From Pseudomonas sp. 7SR1 (GTDB taxonomy: Bacteria > Pseudomonadota > Gammaproteobacteria > Pseudomonadales > Pseudomonadaceae): DNA of 64,000 bases. The stretch is taken from the NCBI RefSeq assembly GCF_900156465.1, contig NZ_LT707064.1, positions 4,231,001-4,295,000 of the forward strand, read 5' to 3'. The notes below the pieces were generated by a model. It was not told the origin of the DNA, ran no database searches, and saw only the letters and a list, made by a program, of their open reading frames with translations. Each line of letters opens with the position of its first letter. Within the stretch, counting starts at the first letter, position 1. This document shows, piece after piece, positions 1 through 14,500 of this stretch. The translations under genes were made by a program, and so were the position numbers.

Positions 1-2545
1 GCGATATCGACGAGCCGACCTTGCCATTCGGTTTGCAGGACGTGCAGGGCGACGGGCACGGTATCGATGAAATCCGCCAGGCCGTAGACCCGGCGTTGTC
101 CCGGCGCCTGCGGGTGCAGGCACGCCAGTTGGGTGTCAGTGCCGCCAGCCTGGTGCATCTGGCCTGGGCCCAGGTACTGGGCAAGGTGTCCGGCCGGCAC
201 GAGGTCGTCTTCGGCACGGTGCTGTTGGGCCGGCTGCAGGGGGGCGAGGGCGCCGACCGTGCATTGGGCATGTTCATCAACACCTTGCCGTTGCGGGTGG
301 ATGTAGGCGCCGAGGATGTCAGGGCCGGAGTCAAGGCGACCCATGCCCGGCTGACGGCCCTGCTGGGCCATGAGCATGCCTCCCTGGCCCTGGCCCAGCG
401 TTGCAGTGGCGTGGCGGCCCCGACGCCGCTGTTCAGCGCTTTGCTCAACTACCGGCACAGCGCGGTCGTGGTGGACCAGGATGCGCGCTCGGCCTGGAAC
501 GGGATCGAGGCACTGAACGGCGACGAACGCACCAACTATCCGCTGACGCTGAACGTCGACGACCTGGGTGAGGATTTTTCCCTCACGGCCCTGGTGGATT
601 CGTCCATCGGTGCGGCGCGCATCTGCGGTTATATGCAGATGGCCCTGGGCAGCCTGGTCGAGGCCCTGGAGCAGGCGCCGCAGACGCCGTTGCAGGCCTT
701 GTCCATCCTGCCGGCGGCCGAGCGCCAGCAATTGCTCGATGCCTGGAACCGCTGCGACGTCGAATACGCGGGGGATGCCCTGATCCATCGCCAATTCGAA
801 GCCTGGGCCGCGACTCAACCTGACGCGACGGCCGTGGTCCACGAGGACCAGGCGCTCACCTATGCCCAGCTCAATGCGCAAGCCAACCAATTGGCCCATC
901 GTCTGTTGGCTTTGGGGATCCGTCCGGATGACCGGGTGGCGATCTGCGCCGAGCGTGGGCTGGAGATGATCGTCGGCCTGCTGGGCATCCTCAAGTCCGG
1001 CGCCGGCTATGTGCCGCTGGACCCGGCCTATCCGGCCGAGCGCCTGGCCTACATGCTGCACGACAGCCGTCCGGCGGCCCTGGTGACCCAACCGCAATGC
1101 CGCGACAACCTGCCGCCCATGACCATCCCGGCCATCGTGCTCGATCCGCTGGATGTCGATGAGCCAGCCCAGCAACCGTCCCACAACCCCGATGTGCCGG
1201 AGCTGGACGCCAGTCACCTGGCCTACGTGATCTACACCTCCGGCTCCACCGGCCTGCCCAAGGGGGTGATGGTGGAGCATCGCAACGTGGCGCGGCTGTT
1301 CTCGGCCACCCGACCCTGGTTCGATTTCGGTCCCCAGGACGTCTGGGCCCTGTTCCATTCCTTCGCCTTCGACTTCTCGGTCTGGGAAATCTGGGGCGCG
1401 CTGACCCACGGCGGCCGCCTGCTGGTGGTGCCGCAACTGGTCAGCCGTTCACCGCAATACTGCTATGCGCTGTTGTGCGAGGCCGGGGTGACCATCCTCA
1501 ACCAGACGCCGAGTGCCTTCCGCCAACTGATCGCGGCCCAGGGCGAAAGCGAGCTCAGGCACAGCCTGCGCCAGGTGATCTTCGGCGGCGAAGCCTTGGA
1601 AACCGGCATTCTCAAGCCGTGGTATGCCCGGGAGATCAACGCCGGCACGCAACTGGTGAACATGTACGGCATCACCGAAACCACCGTGCACGTGACTTAC
1701 CACGCACTGAGCGCGGACGACGCGCAGCGGGTCGGTGTCAGCCCCATCGGCAAGCGCATTCCCGACCTGCAGTTGTATGTGCTCGACCCCCAGCGCGAAC
1801 CGGTGCCGGTGGGCGTGGTGGGAGAGATGTACGTGGGCGGCGCGGGCGTCAGCCGGGGTTACCTGAACCGCGACGAACTGACCGCCGAACGTTTCCTGGA
1901 CAACCCGTTCAGTGCCGAACCGAACGCGCGGATGTACCGCACCGGCGACCTGGGTCGCTGGCTGGCCGACGGCAGCATCGAATACCTGGGCCGCAACGAC
2001 GACCAGGTGAAGATCCGTGGTTTCCGCATCGAACTGGGCGAGATCGAAGCCAAGCTGGCTGCATGCAACGGGGTACGTGAAGCCGTGGTGCTGGCGCGCC
2101 AGGACAGCCCAGGCGACCAGCGCCTGGTGGCCTACGTGATCGCCGAGGAAGGCGAGCCTCCCACGGCGGCCGAGCTGCGCGCAGAGCTGCTGGGTTCCCT
2201 GGCCGAATACATGGTGCCCAGCGCCTTCGTGATGCTGACGGTGTTTCCACTGACCACCAACGGCAAGCTCGACCGCAAGGCCTTGCCGGTGCCCGACCAG
2301 TCGGCGGTGGTGAGCCGCGAATACGAAGCGCCGCAAGGGGAAATCGAGACCGCCATCGCCGCAATCTGGCAGGACCTGCTGCAGCTGGAGCGGGTCGGTC
2401 GCCATGATCATTTCTTCGAACTGGGGGGCCATTCCCTGCTGGCGGTGAAACTGATCGAGCGCATGCGCCAGATCGACCTGGCGGCCGACGTGCGCGTGCT
2501 GTTCGGCCAACCCACCCTGGCGGCCCTGGCGGCGGCCGTGGGCGG
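1..2545 (+). other. NRPS module 1 (C partial, A-Thr, T)
   Basis: Only the C-terminal half of the condensation domain is present; its HHxxxD motif lies outside the window. Its sequence closely resembles the dual C/E domains of modules 2, 3 and 6. The A domain runs from about 740 to 2290. Reading the substrate pocket from FDFSVWEIW, LNQTPSAF, VIFGGE and MYGITETTVH gives D-F-W-N-I-G-M-V-H, the classical threonine code. In peptins a Thr at this place appears as dehydrobutyrine. The T domain serine codon is at 2433. Confidence 0.88.
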
Positions 2546-5500
2546 CCGTCATGAGATCCGCGTGCCGGCCAATGTCATTCCCGACGACTGCTCGCGAATC
2601 ACCCCGGACATGCTGCCCCTGGCCGACCTGGACCAGGATGGCATCGACCGTGTGCTGGCAACGGTGCCGGGGGGCGTGGCCAACGTACAGGACATCTATG
2701 CCCTGGCTCCGCTACAGGAAGGCATCCTGTATCACCACCTCGCCGCCGCCCAGGGCGACCCCTATCTGCAATACATTCTGTTCGCTTTCGACAGCCGCTC
2801 GCGGCTGGAAGATTTTGCCAATGCCCTGCAAGGCGTGGTGTCCCGGCACGATATCCTGCGCACGGCGGTGGTGTGGGAAGGCCTGGACGAGCCGGTGCAG
2901 GTGGTCTGGCGCGAAGCGCCGCTGGGCCTCGAAGAGGTGGCGCTGGACCCGGCGGCGGGGGATATCGCCGAGCAACTGCGGACTCACCTGGACCCCCGTC
3001 ATTACCGCCTGGATATCCGCCAGGCGCCGATGATGCGCCTGGGGTATGCCGAAGACGCGGCAAACGCTCGTTGGGTGGGCATGTTGCTGTTCCATCACAT
3101 GGTGGATGACGCGACGTCCCTGGGCATGCTCACCGCGGAAATCGAGGCCCATGTGGTGGGGCGCGGGCATTCGCTGCCGGCGTCGGTGCCCTACCGCAAT
3201 TACGTGGCCCAGGCGCGACTGGGCGTCAGCCGCGAGGAGCACGAAGCGTTTTTCCGGGAGATGCTCGGCGATGTGAGCGAACCGACGCTGCCGTTCGGCT
3301 TGCAGGATGTGCAGGGCGACGGGCATGGGATCGAGGAGGTCCGGCAGCGGGTCGATGCGGCGCTGTGCAAACGCCTGCGAGTCCAGGCCCGGCAGCTCGG
3401 GGTGAGCGCGGCGAGCCTGTATCACCTGGCCTGGGCCCAGGTGCTGGGCCGTGTGTCGGGCAAGGACGATGTGGTGTTCGGTACGGTGTTGCTGGGTCGG
3501 ATGCAGGGCGGCGAGGGCGCCGACCGGGCGCTGGGAATGTTCATCAACACCCTGCCGCTGCGGGTGGACCTGGGCAGCCAGGGTGTAAGGGCCGGGGTCA
3601 AGGCGACCCACGCTCGCTTGTCCGCATTGCTGGGGCACGAGCACGCCTCGCTGGTCCTGGCCCAGCGTTGCAGCGGCGTGACCGCACCGGCGCCGCTGTT
3701 CAGCGCACTGCTGAACTATCGGCATCTCGGTGCGCAGACAGCCACCAGCGAAGCCATCGCCGCCTGGGACGGTATCCAGGTGCTGGATGGCGAAGAGCGC
3801 ACCAACTATCCGCTGACGTTGTCGGTGGACGACCTGGGCGAAGATTTCAACCTGACGGTCATGGCCCAGGCGCCGATCGGTGCAGGGCGGGTCTGCAATT
3901 ATGTGCAGACCGTGCTGGAAAACCTGGTCGAGGCACTGGAGCAAACGCCGCTGGCCCCGTTGAACGGGTTGCGGATCCTGCCGCAGGCCGAGCGTCGCCA
4001 ACTGCTGGAGACCTGGAATGCGTCGCCGGCGACCTACCCCCATGACGCGTTGATCCACGGGCAGGTGGAGGCCTGCGCCGCAGCCCGGCCCGATGCGCTG
4101 GCGGTGCGGTTCGAGGACCGTTCGCTGACCTATGGCGAACTCAACGCCCGGGCCAACCAGGTGGCCCATCACCTGTTGTCCCTGGGCATTCGCCCCGATG
4201 ACCGGGTGGCGATCTGCGTCGAGCGTGGGCTGGACATGATTGTCGGCCTGCTGGGTATCCTCAAGTCCGGTGCCGGCTATGTACCGCTGGATCCGGCCTA
4301 TCCGGCCGAGCGCCTGGCCTTCATGCTGCAGGACAGCACGCCGGTGGCGGTGCTCACCCAGGCTGCGACGCGGCATTGCCTGGCAGACGTGACGGTTCCG
4401 GTGATCGATCTGGACCGTGCTGAATGGCCGGAAGCGTCCCTGGGCAACCCCCAGGTGGCGGGCCTGGATTCCAGCCACCTGGCCTACGTGATCTACACCT
4501 CCGGCTCCACCGGCCTGCCCAAGGGGGTGATGGTGGAGCATCGCAACGTGGCGCGGCTGTTCTCGGCCACCCGACCCTGGTTCGATTTCGGTCCCCAGGA
4601 CGTCTGGGCCCTGTTCCATTCCTTCGCCTTCGACTTCTCGGTCTGGGAAATCTGGGGCGCGCTGACCCACGGCGGCCGCCTGCTGGTGGTACCGCAACTG
4701 GTAAGCCGTTCGCCGCAGGATTGCTACACGCTGCTGTGCGAGGAGGGCGTCACGGTACTGAACCAGACGCCGAGCGCCTTCCGCCAACTGATCGCGGCCC
4801 AGGGCGAAAGCGAGCTCAGGCACAGCCTGCGCCAGGTGATCTTTGGCGGCGAAGCCTTGGAGACCGGCATTCTCAAACCGTGGTATGCCCGGGAGATCAA
4901 CGCCGGCACGCAACTGGTGAACATGTACGGCATCACCGAAACCACCGTGCACGTGACCTACCGTGCGCTATGTGCGGCGGATGCCGAACTGGTGGGCGTC
5001 AGCCCGATTGGCGGACGTATTCCCGACCTGCAGTTGTATGTGCTCGACACCCAGGGCGAGCCAGTGCCGGTGGGTGTGGTGGGGGAAATGTACGTGGGCG
5101 GCGCGGGCGTCAGCCGGGGCTACCTGAACCGCGACGAACTGACGGCCGAACGTTTCCTGGGCAACCCGTTCAGTGCCGAACCGAACGCGCGGATGTACCG
5201 CACCGGCGACCTGGGTCGCTGGCTGGCCGACGGCAGCATCGAATACCTGGGCCGCAACGACGACCAGGTGAAGATCCGTGGCTTCCGCATCGAACTGGGG
5301 GAGATCGAAGCCAGGCTGGCCGCGTGCGAAGGTGTCCGCGAAGCGGTGGTCATCGCGCGCGAGGACGAGCCGGGGGACAAGCGCCTGGTGGCCTATGTGA
5401 TCGCCGAAGAAGGCGAGTCGCCCACGGCAGCCGGGTTGCGCGCCGCACTGCTGGGCTCCCTGGCGGACTACATGGTGCCAAGCGCCTTCGTGATGCTCGA

Positions 5501-8500
5501 TGCCTTCCCGTTGACCACCAACGGCAAGCTCGACCGCAAGGCGTTGCCGGCGCCGGATCGCTCGGCCCTGATCAGTCGCGAATACGAGGCCCCGCAAGGT
5601 GAAGTGGAGATCGCCATCGCCCGGATCTGGCAGGACCTGCTCAAGGTCGAACAAGTGGGGCGTCACGACCATTTCTTCGAACTGGGGGGCCATTCCCTGC
5701 TGGCGGTGAAACTGATCGAGCGCATGCGCCAGATTGAACTGGCGGCCGATGTGCGCGTGCTGTTCGGCCAACCGACCCTGGCGGCCCTGGCTGCTGCCGT
5801 GAGCGATGCTCGGCAGATCGTGGTGCCGGCCAACCTGATCGCGCAGAACTGCACCCGCATCACCCCGGACATGCTGCCCCTGGCCGACCTGGACCAGGAG
5901 GCCATCGACCGCATCGTGGCGACGGTGCCGGGAGGCGTGGCCAACGTGCAGGACATCTACGCCCTGGCGCCGTTGCAGGAAGGCATTCTTTACCATCACC
6001 TGGCCGCGGAGCAGGGCGATCCCTACGTGTTGCAGGTGATGTTCGGCTTCGACAACCGCGAGCGCTTGCAAGCCTTTGCCCATGCCTTGCAAAGCGTGGT
6101 GTCGCGCAACGATATCCTGCGTACCAGCGTGCTCTGGCAAGGCCTGCCGGCCCCGGTGCAAGTGGTCTGGCGACACGCTACCCTGGCCCTCGAAGAGGTC
6201 GAGGTGGACCCGGCTTCGGGCGACGTCGTGCAGCAGTTGCAGGCGCGTTTCGACCCTCGGCATTACCGTCTCGACATCGCTCAGGCGCCGTTGATGCGAG
6301 TGGCCTATGCCCAGGACCTGGCGAACCAGCGCTGGGTGGGCATGCTGCTGTTCCACCACATGGCCCTGGACCACACCGCCCTTGAGGTGGTGGTGCACGA
6401 AATGCAGGCCAGCCTGCTGGGCCAGTCGGAGCAACTGGCGGCGGCCGTGCCGTATCGCAATCACGTGGCACAGGCCCGTCTGGGTGTGAGTCGCGAGCAA
6501 CACGAAGCGTTCTTCCACGACATGCTGGGTGACATCGACGAGCCGACGCTGCCGTTCGGCCTGCAGGATGTGCAGGGCGATGGCAGTGGCATCGAAGAAG
6601 GGCAGCAGCACGTGGAAGCGGCGCTGGCCCGGCGCCTGCGGACCCAGGCCCGTCAGCTCGGTGTGAGCGCGGCGAGCCTGGTCCACCTGGCCTGGGCCCA
6701 GGTGGTGGGGCGTGTCTCGGGCCGCGAAGAGGTGGTGTTCGGTACCGTCCTGATGGGCCGGATGCAGGGCGGCGAAGGGGCCGACCGCGCCCTGGGCATG
6801 TTCATCAATACCTTGCCGTTGCGCATCAGCGTGGGCGCCCAGGGCGTGCGTGCCGGGGTCAAGGCGACTCACGCACGGCTATCGGCCCTGTTGGGCCATG
6901 AGCATGCGTCCTTGTCCCTGGCCCAGCGCTGCAGTGGCGTCCCGGCCTCGCTGCCGCTGTTCAGCGCCTTGCTGAACTACCGGCACAGCGCGGCTGAAAC
7001 GCCGTCCGAGCCGGCCATCGCGGCCTGGCATGGCATCCAGACCCTGAGCATGGAAGAGCGGACCAACTATCCATTGATGCTGTCGGTGGATGACCTGGGC
7101 GAGGGCTTCATGCTCACGGCCCAGGCGGTGGCCCAGGTGGGCGCCCGACGTGTCTGCGACTACATGCACACCGCGCTGGAAGGACTGGTGAGCGCCCTGG
7201 AACAGGCCCCCGACTCGGCATTGCGTGACGTGCCCATCGTGCCGGTCGACGAACGCAAGCGACTGCTGGTGACCTTCAATGCCACCGCGGCCGAATATCC
7301 TGCGCAGCAGACGATCCATGGATTGTTCGAAGAGCAGGTACGGCGCACGCCGGATGCCCTGGCGGTGCGCCATGGCCATCAGCGTCTCAACTACCGTGAG
7401 CTCAACGGGCTCGCCAATCGTCTGGCCCATCACCTGCGCAAGCAGGGGGTGCAGCCCGATTCCCGAGTCGCGATCTGCGTCGAGCGCGGCCTCGACATGG
7501 TGGTGGGCCTGTTGGCGATCCTCAAGGCAGGGGGCGGTTACGTACCGCTGGATCCGGCTTATCCGACGGAACGGATCGCCTACATGCTGGAGGACAGCAC
7601 ACCGGCGGCGATCCTGGTGCAAGGGGCCACGCGCCGCTTGCTGGGCGAGACGAGGGTGCCGTTGATCGACCTCGACAAGGGCACCTGGCAGGATGAGGCG
7701 GCTCCCAATCCCCAGGTTCCGGAACTGACCTCGTCGCACCTGGCCTATGTGATCTACACCTCCGGCTCCACCGGTTTGCCCAAGGGCGTGATGATCGAGC
7801 ACCGCAACACGGTGAACTTCCTGACCTGGGCGCAGCGTTCCTTCGATGCGCAGACCCTGTCGAAGACGCTGTTCTCCACTTCTTTGAACTTCGACCTGGC
7901 GGTCTACGAGTGCTTCGCGCCGTTGACCTGCGGTGGCAGCATCGATGTGGTCGCCAATGTGCTGGAACTGCAACAGGGCGAGCACGACATCACCTTGATC
8001 AACACGGTGCCATCGGCCCTCAAGGCATTGCTGGAGTCCGATGGCTTGGGCGAGGGTGTCGAGACCGTCAACGTGGCGGGCGAAGCCCTCAAGCGCAGCC
8101 TGGTGGAGGCGCTGTTCGAGCAGACTTCCGTCAAGCGCCTGTGCAACCTCTATGGCCCATCGGAAACCACCACTTACTCAAGCTGGGTATCGATGTCTCG
8201 CGAAGAGGGTTTCGCCGCGCATATCGGTAAACCGGTGGCCAACACCCAGTTCTATCTGCTGGATGAACACCGCCAACCGGTGCCGTTGGGCGTACCGGGA
8301 GAGATCTATATCGGCGGTGCCGGTGTGGCGCGCGGTTACCTCAATCGTGATGACCTGACTGCCGAACGCTTCCTGAAGGACCCGTTCAGCAGCGAAACCA
8401 ATGCCCGGATGTACAAGACCGGCGACCTGGGTCGCTACCTGCCGGACGGCAATATCGAATACCTGGGTCGTAACGACGACCAGGTGAAGATCCGTGGTTT

Positions 8501-11500
8501 CCGCATCGAACTGGGCGAGATCGAAGCACGGCTCGCCGGGCACGAGGCCGTAAAAGAAGCCGTGGTACAAGCTCGCGAAGATGTCCCTGGCGACAAGCGC
8601 CTGGTGGCCTATTTCACCGAGTCCCGGGCCGTGGACATCGAGGCCCTGCGCAGCCATCTGCAAGGGCAACTGCCGGATTACATGGTGCCCGTGGCCTACG
8701 TGCGTCTGGACGCCTTGCCGTTGACCCCCAATGGCAAGCTGGACCGCAAGGCCTTGCCGGCGCCAGACCTCGAATCGGTCATTACCCGAGGCTATGAAGC
8801 CCCTCAAGGCGACGTCGAAACCACCCTGGCGCAGATCTGGCAAGCGCTGCTGGGCGTGGATCAGGTCGGCCGCCACGATCATTTCTTCGACCTGGGCGGG
8901 CATTCATTGCTGGCGATGCAGTTGATTTCCCAGGTTCGCCTGCGCCTGGGCGTGGAACTGGGCCTGGCGCAACTGTTCGCTCATCCACAGCTCAAGGCGT
9001 TGGCGCAGGCAGTGGCCCAGGCCGGACGCAGCACCTTGCCGGAAATCGTCCGGGTGGCCCGCGATGAAGACCTGCCCCTATCGTTCGCCCAGCAGCGCCT
9101 GTGGTTCCTGGCGCAGATGGAAGGGGCCAGCTCGGCCTATCACATGCCCGCCGGGCTGCGCCTGCGCGGGAGCCTGGACGGTGTCGCCTTGCAGCGGGCG
9201 CTGGATCGCATCGTGGCCCGTCACGAAGCGCTGCGGACCACCTTCGTGCGTACCCGGGGGGAAGAGGCCTTGCAGTGCATCGCACCGGCCGATACAGGAT
9301 TCGCCCTGTTGCGGCAGGACTTGTCCGGTCACGCCGATGTCGAAGCCGAGCTGCAAGTCCTGGCGGCGCAGGAAGCCGCCGACGCTTTCGACCTGGAGCA
9401 GGGGCCGTTGATCCGGGGGCGTTTGATCCGTCTCGGTGATGACGATCATGTGCTGTTGGTGACCATGCACCACATCGTTTCGGACGCCTGGTCCATCGGC
9501 GTGTTGATCAAGGAACTGGCGGCGCTCTACGAAGCGTTCCGCCATGGCCTGGACGATCCGCTGCCGGCGCTGACGATGCAGTACGCCGACTACGCCGTGT
9601 GGCAACGCCGCTGGTTGAGCGGCGAGGTGTTGCAGGCCCAGTGCGGCTACTGGCAGCGAACCCTGGCCGATGCGCCGGCGCTGCTGATGCTGCCGACGGA
9701 TCGACCACGCCCGGCCCGGCAGGATTACGCCGGGGCGGCGCTGCCGGTGGCGTTCGATGCCGGCCTGACCGCCGACCTCAAGGCACTGAGCCAGCGCCAC
9801 GGTGTGACCCTGTACATGACGCTGATGGCCGCCTGGGCGGCGTTGCTGGGCCGTCTTTCGGGGCAGGACGAGGTGGTGATCGGTTCGCCGGCCGCCAACC
9901 GCACGCGCTCGGAGGTCGAAGGGCTGATCGGTTTCTTCGTCAATACACTGGCCGTGCGTGTCGATGTGTCCGGGTCGCCCACTGTCGAAACCCTGCTGGC
10001 CCGGGTCAAGGCCCAGGCCCTCGGGGCCCAGGCGCACCAGGACCTGCCATTCGAACAGGTGGTGGAACTGCTCAAGCCGGTGCGCAGCCTGGCCCACAGT
10101 CCGCTGTTCCAGGCCATGCTGTCGTGGCAGACCCTGGACAGCACCGAGCTGGTGCTCGGCGACCTGAAGCTCGAAGGGCTGGGGGTGGCGAACACGGTTG
10201 CCAAGTTCGACCTGTCCCTGGAACTGGGCGAGCTGCAGGGCCAGGTCTTCGGCACTCTCGAATACGCCACGGCCCTGTTCGATGCGCGCACGGTGCAGCG
10301 CTACATCGGGTACTTCGAGCGTGTGCTGCGAGCCATGGTGGCGAACGAGCAGACTCTGGTCGACCGGATCGCGCTGGTGGATGACGCCGAGCGCGAGCAT
10401 CTGCTGGTGGGCCTCAACGCCAACCAGGCGCCGTACCCACGCACGCAGGTGATCCATCAACTGTTCGAGGCTCAGGTTGTGGCCAGGCCGGATGCCATCG
10501 CGGTGGTGTTCGAAGGGGAGCGCTTGAGCTATGCCGAACTGAACCGTCAGGCCAACCAGGTGGCCCATCACCTGATCGGGCTGGGTATCCGCCCCGACGA
10601 CCGGGTGGCGATCTGTGTCGAGCGCAGCGCCGAAATGCTGGTAGGCCTGCTGGGGATTCTCAAGGCCGGTGGTGGCTACGTCCCCCTCGACCCGGCGTAT
10701 CCGGCCGAGCGACTGGCCTACATGCTGGGCGACAGTGCCCCGGTGGCGCTGCTGACCCAGCGCCGACTGCAGGACCGCTTGCCGCCGCTGTCGGCGCCGG
10801 TGTTGCTGCTCGACCACGCCGAACGCACGAGCCAGGGCATCGCCGCAGGGCGTGACGACAACCCGGTGGTCGCGTCATTGGGCTCGCGTCACCTGGCCTA
10901 TGTGATCTACACCTCGGGTTCGACCGGCACGCCCAAAGGGGTGATGATCGAGCATCGCGGGCTGGTCAACTATTGCGTGGACGCGGTCCGGCTGTTCGGC
11001 CTGACGCCGGCCGATACGGTATTGCAACAGAACACCTTGAACTTCGACCTGTCGGTAGAGGAAATTTTCCCGGCGCTGGTGGCCGGCGCCACCCTGGCGC
11101 CGACCCGCAAGCTGTTCGGCAGCGCCGAACTGCAGCAGGACGGCGACATCCGGCCGACCTTCCTGCACCTGACCGCGGCGCACTGGCACACCCTGGCGGC
11201 CGAATGGCACAACACGCCGGCCCAGGCCCGGGATCATCTGCGCGAGGTGCGGCTGGTCAACGTCACCGGCGACGCCCTGTCGATGCAGAAACTGCAGATG
11301 TGGGACGCGGTGCGTCCGGCCCACACGCAACTGATCAACACCTATGGCCCCACCGAAGCCACCGTGTCCTGTACCGCCGCCTACATGCGCTACGACGCCA
11401 GCGCCGTGGCCGGCAACGCCACCATCGGCACACCGATGGCCAACACCCGCATCTACCTGCTCGACGGGCACCGGCAGCCAGTGCCGTTCGGGGTCGCGGG

Positions 11501-14500
11501 GGAGATCTATATCGGTGGCGATGGCGTGGCGCGCGGCTATTTGAACCTTGATGCCATCAATGCCGAACGTTTCCTTGTCGATCCGTTCAGCGATCAGCCC
11601 GATGCCCGCATGTACAAGACCGGCGACCTGGCCCGTTATCGTCCTGACGGGCGTATCGAGTACCTGGGGCGCAACGATTTCCAGGTCAAGGTGCGAGGTT
11701 TCCGTATTGAACTGGGCGAGATCGAAACCCGGCTGGGCCAGTGTGCCGGGGTCAAGGAAGCCGCGGTGATCGTGCGCGAAGACCAGCCGGGGGACAAGCG
11801 CCTGGTGGCCTACGTCGTGCCCCGGGCCGGCGTGACCCTGAGCGCGGCCGCCTTGCGTGCCGAACTGTCGACGTTGCTGACCGACTACATGATGCCGGGT
11901 GCGTTTGTCAGCCTGGCCGCGCTGCCGCTCACACCGAACCGCAAGCTCGACCGCCAGGCCTTGCCGGCCCCGGATGCCGAGGCCTATGCCAGCCGTACCC
12001 ATGAAGCGCCCCAAGGCGCTACGGAAGTCGCCTTGGCGCAGATCTGGCAGGACTTGCTCAACGTCGAAGCGGTGGGGCGTCACGATCATTTCTTCGAATT
12101 GGGCGGGCATTCGTTGCTGGTGATGCGCCTGATTGCCCAGGTGCGCGAACAGCTGGACGTGGAGCTGAACCTGAGCGATGTCTTTGCCCAACCGCAACTG
12201 AGCGCGCTGGCCCAGGTCCTGTCCCGGGCGACACGCAGCACGCGGCCGGACATCCTGCCGGTATCCCGCGAGCAGGCGCTGCCGTTGTCGTTCGCCCAGC
12301 AGCGCCTGTGGTTCCTGGCGCAGTTGGACGCGGGCAGCGCGGCGTATCACATCCCCACCGGCCTGCGCCTGCGGGGGACGCTGGATACCCGGGCGCTCAC
12401 CCGTGCCCTGGATCGCATCGTGGCCCGGCACGAAGCCTTGCGCACCACTTTTGTCCAGATGCAGGGCGAGGACGTGGCGCAACGCATCGCCCCGGCGGAT
12501 TGCGGCTTTGCCCTGGCGCTGCACGACCTGACAGATGACCCCGACGCCGAAGCGACCTTGTCGCGCCTGGCCGGGGAAGAGGCTCGCCAGGCCTTCGATC
12601 TGAGCCAAGGTCCGCTTGCCCGTGGCCGCCTGGTACGCATGGACGAGCAGGACCATGTGTTGCTGGTGACCTTGCACCATATCGTCTCGGACGGCTGGTC
12701 CGCCGATGTCCTGACCCGGGAGCTGGGCGTTTTGTACGCGGCGTTCAGCCAGGGGCAGGACGACCCGCTGCCGGCCCTGCCGGTCCAGTACGCCGATTAC
12801 GCCTTCTGGCAACGGCGCTGGCTCACCGGCGAGGTCCTGGACAGGCAGGAGCACTATTGGCAGCAAGCCCTGGCCGGAGCGCCGGCATTGCTGACGCTGC
12901 CCACCGACCGGCCGCGGCCGGCGCAGCAGGACCATTGCGGCAATGCGGTGGGGCTCGTCCTGGATGAAACCCTGACCGCAGCGCTCAAGGCATTGAGCCA
13001 ACGGCAGGGCACCACGCTGTTCATGACAGTGATGGCGGCCTGGGCCGCGGTGCTGGCGAGAATGTCCGGGCAGGACGATGTGGTCATCGGGACCCCGACG
13101 GCCAACCGTCTGCAGGCGCAGGTGGAAGACCTGATCGGCCTGTTCGTCAATACCCTGGCGGTGCGGGTCGATGTGTCGGCCGATCGGACGGTCCAGGCGC
13201 TGCTGCAACACGTCAAGGCCCAGACCCTGGGAGCCCAGGCCCACCAGGACTTGCCATTCGAGCAGGTGGTGGAGGTGGTGCGGCCGCTGCGCAGCCTGTC
13301 CCACAGCCCGGTGTTCCAGGCCATGCTGTCGTGGCAGAACACCGAAACCGCCGGGATGGAGCTGCCGGACATGTCGCTGCAGGCACTGGGGGTGAGCAGT
13401 CGCACCGCCAAGTTCGATGTGCTGCTGGACATGGCCTTGATCGAGGGCCGCCTGTTCGGTTCGCTGGAATATGCCACGGCGCTGTTCGACCAGGCCACGA
13501 TGGAGCGCTACCTGGGTTACCTCGAATGCATGCTGCGGGCCATGGTCGCCGACGAGCAGGCTGTCGTGGCGAAAATCCCGCTGTTGGCGGAGCAGGAGCG
13601 CCGGCATGTGCTGGAAACCCTCAACGCCACGACCGTCGACTACCCACGCGACCAGACCCTCCACGGTCTGTTCGAAACCCGTGCCGAGGCCAGCCCGGAC
13701 GCCATCGCCGTGGTGACTGACGACGAGCAATGGAGCTACCAGCAACTGAACCACCGCGCCAACCAGGTTGCCCATCGCCTGATCGCCCTGGGCATCCGCC
13801 CGGACGATCGGGTGGCGATCTGCGCCGAGCGCAGCCTGGAAATGGTGGCCGGCCTGCTGGGCATTCTCAAGTCCGGTGCTGCTTATGTGCCGCTCGATCC
13901 GGATTATCCGCTCGATCGCCTGGCCTACATGCTGGACAACTGCGCGCCGAGCGTGGTGCTGACCCAGGGGGCCTTGCAGGCACGCCTGCCCGCCACCGAT
14001 GCCCGGACGTTGTTGCTGGACGATGCCGCGTTCTCGACCCAGTCGACGGCTAATCCAAGGGTCGAGGAGCTGCGCTGCGACCATCTGGCCTATGTCATCT
14101 ACACCTCCGGTTCCACCGGCCTGCCCAAAGGCGTGATGAACGAACATGGGGCGGTGGTCAACCGCCTGCTGTGGATGCAGGACGCTTATCCGTTGACGGC
14201 TGCCGATGCGGTGCTGCAGAAGACCCCGTTCAGCTTCGACGTATCGGTGTGGGAGTTCTTCTGGCCGCTGTTCACCGGCGCCCGGCTGGTGATGGCCCGT
14301 CCTGGCGGGCATCGCGACCCAGCCTACCTGTGCGAGGTGATCCAGGCCCAGGGCATCAGCACGCTGCACTTCGTACCGTCGATGCTGGACGTGTTCCTGG
14401 CCCATGGCGCCGCCCACGGCTGCGACGGGCTGCGGCAAGTGATGTGCAGCGGCGAAGCCTTGCCGGGGCATCTGGTGCGGCGTTTCAAGGCGCAACTGCC

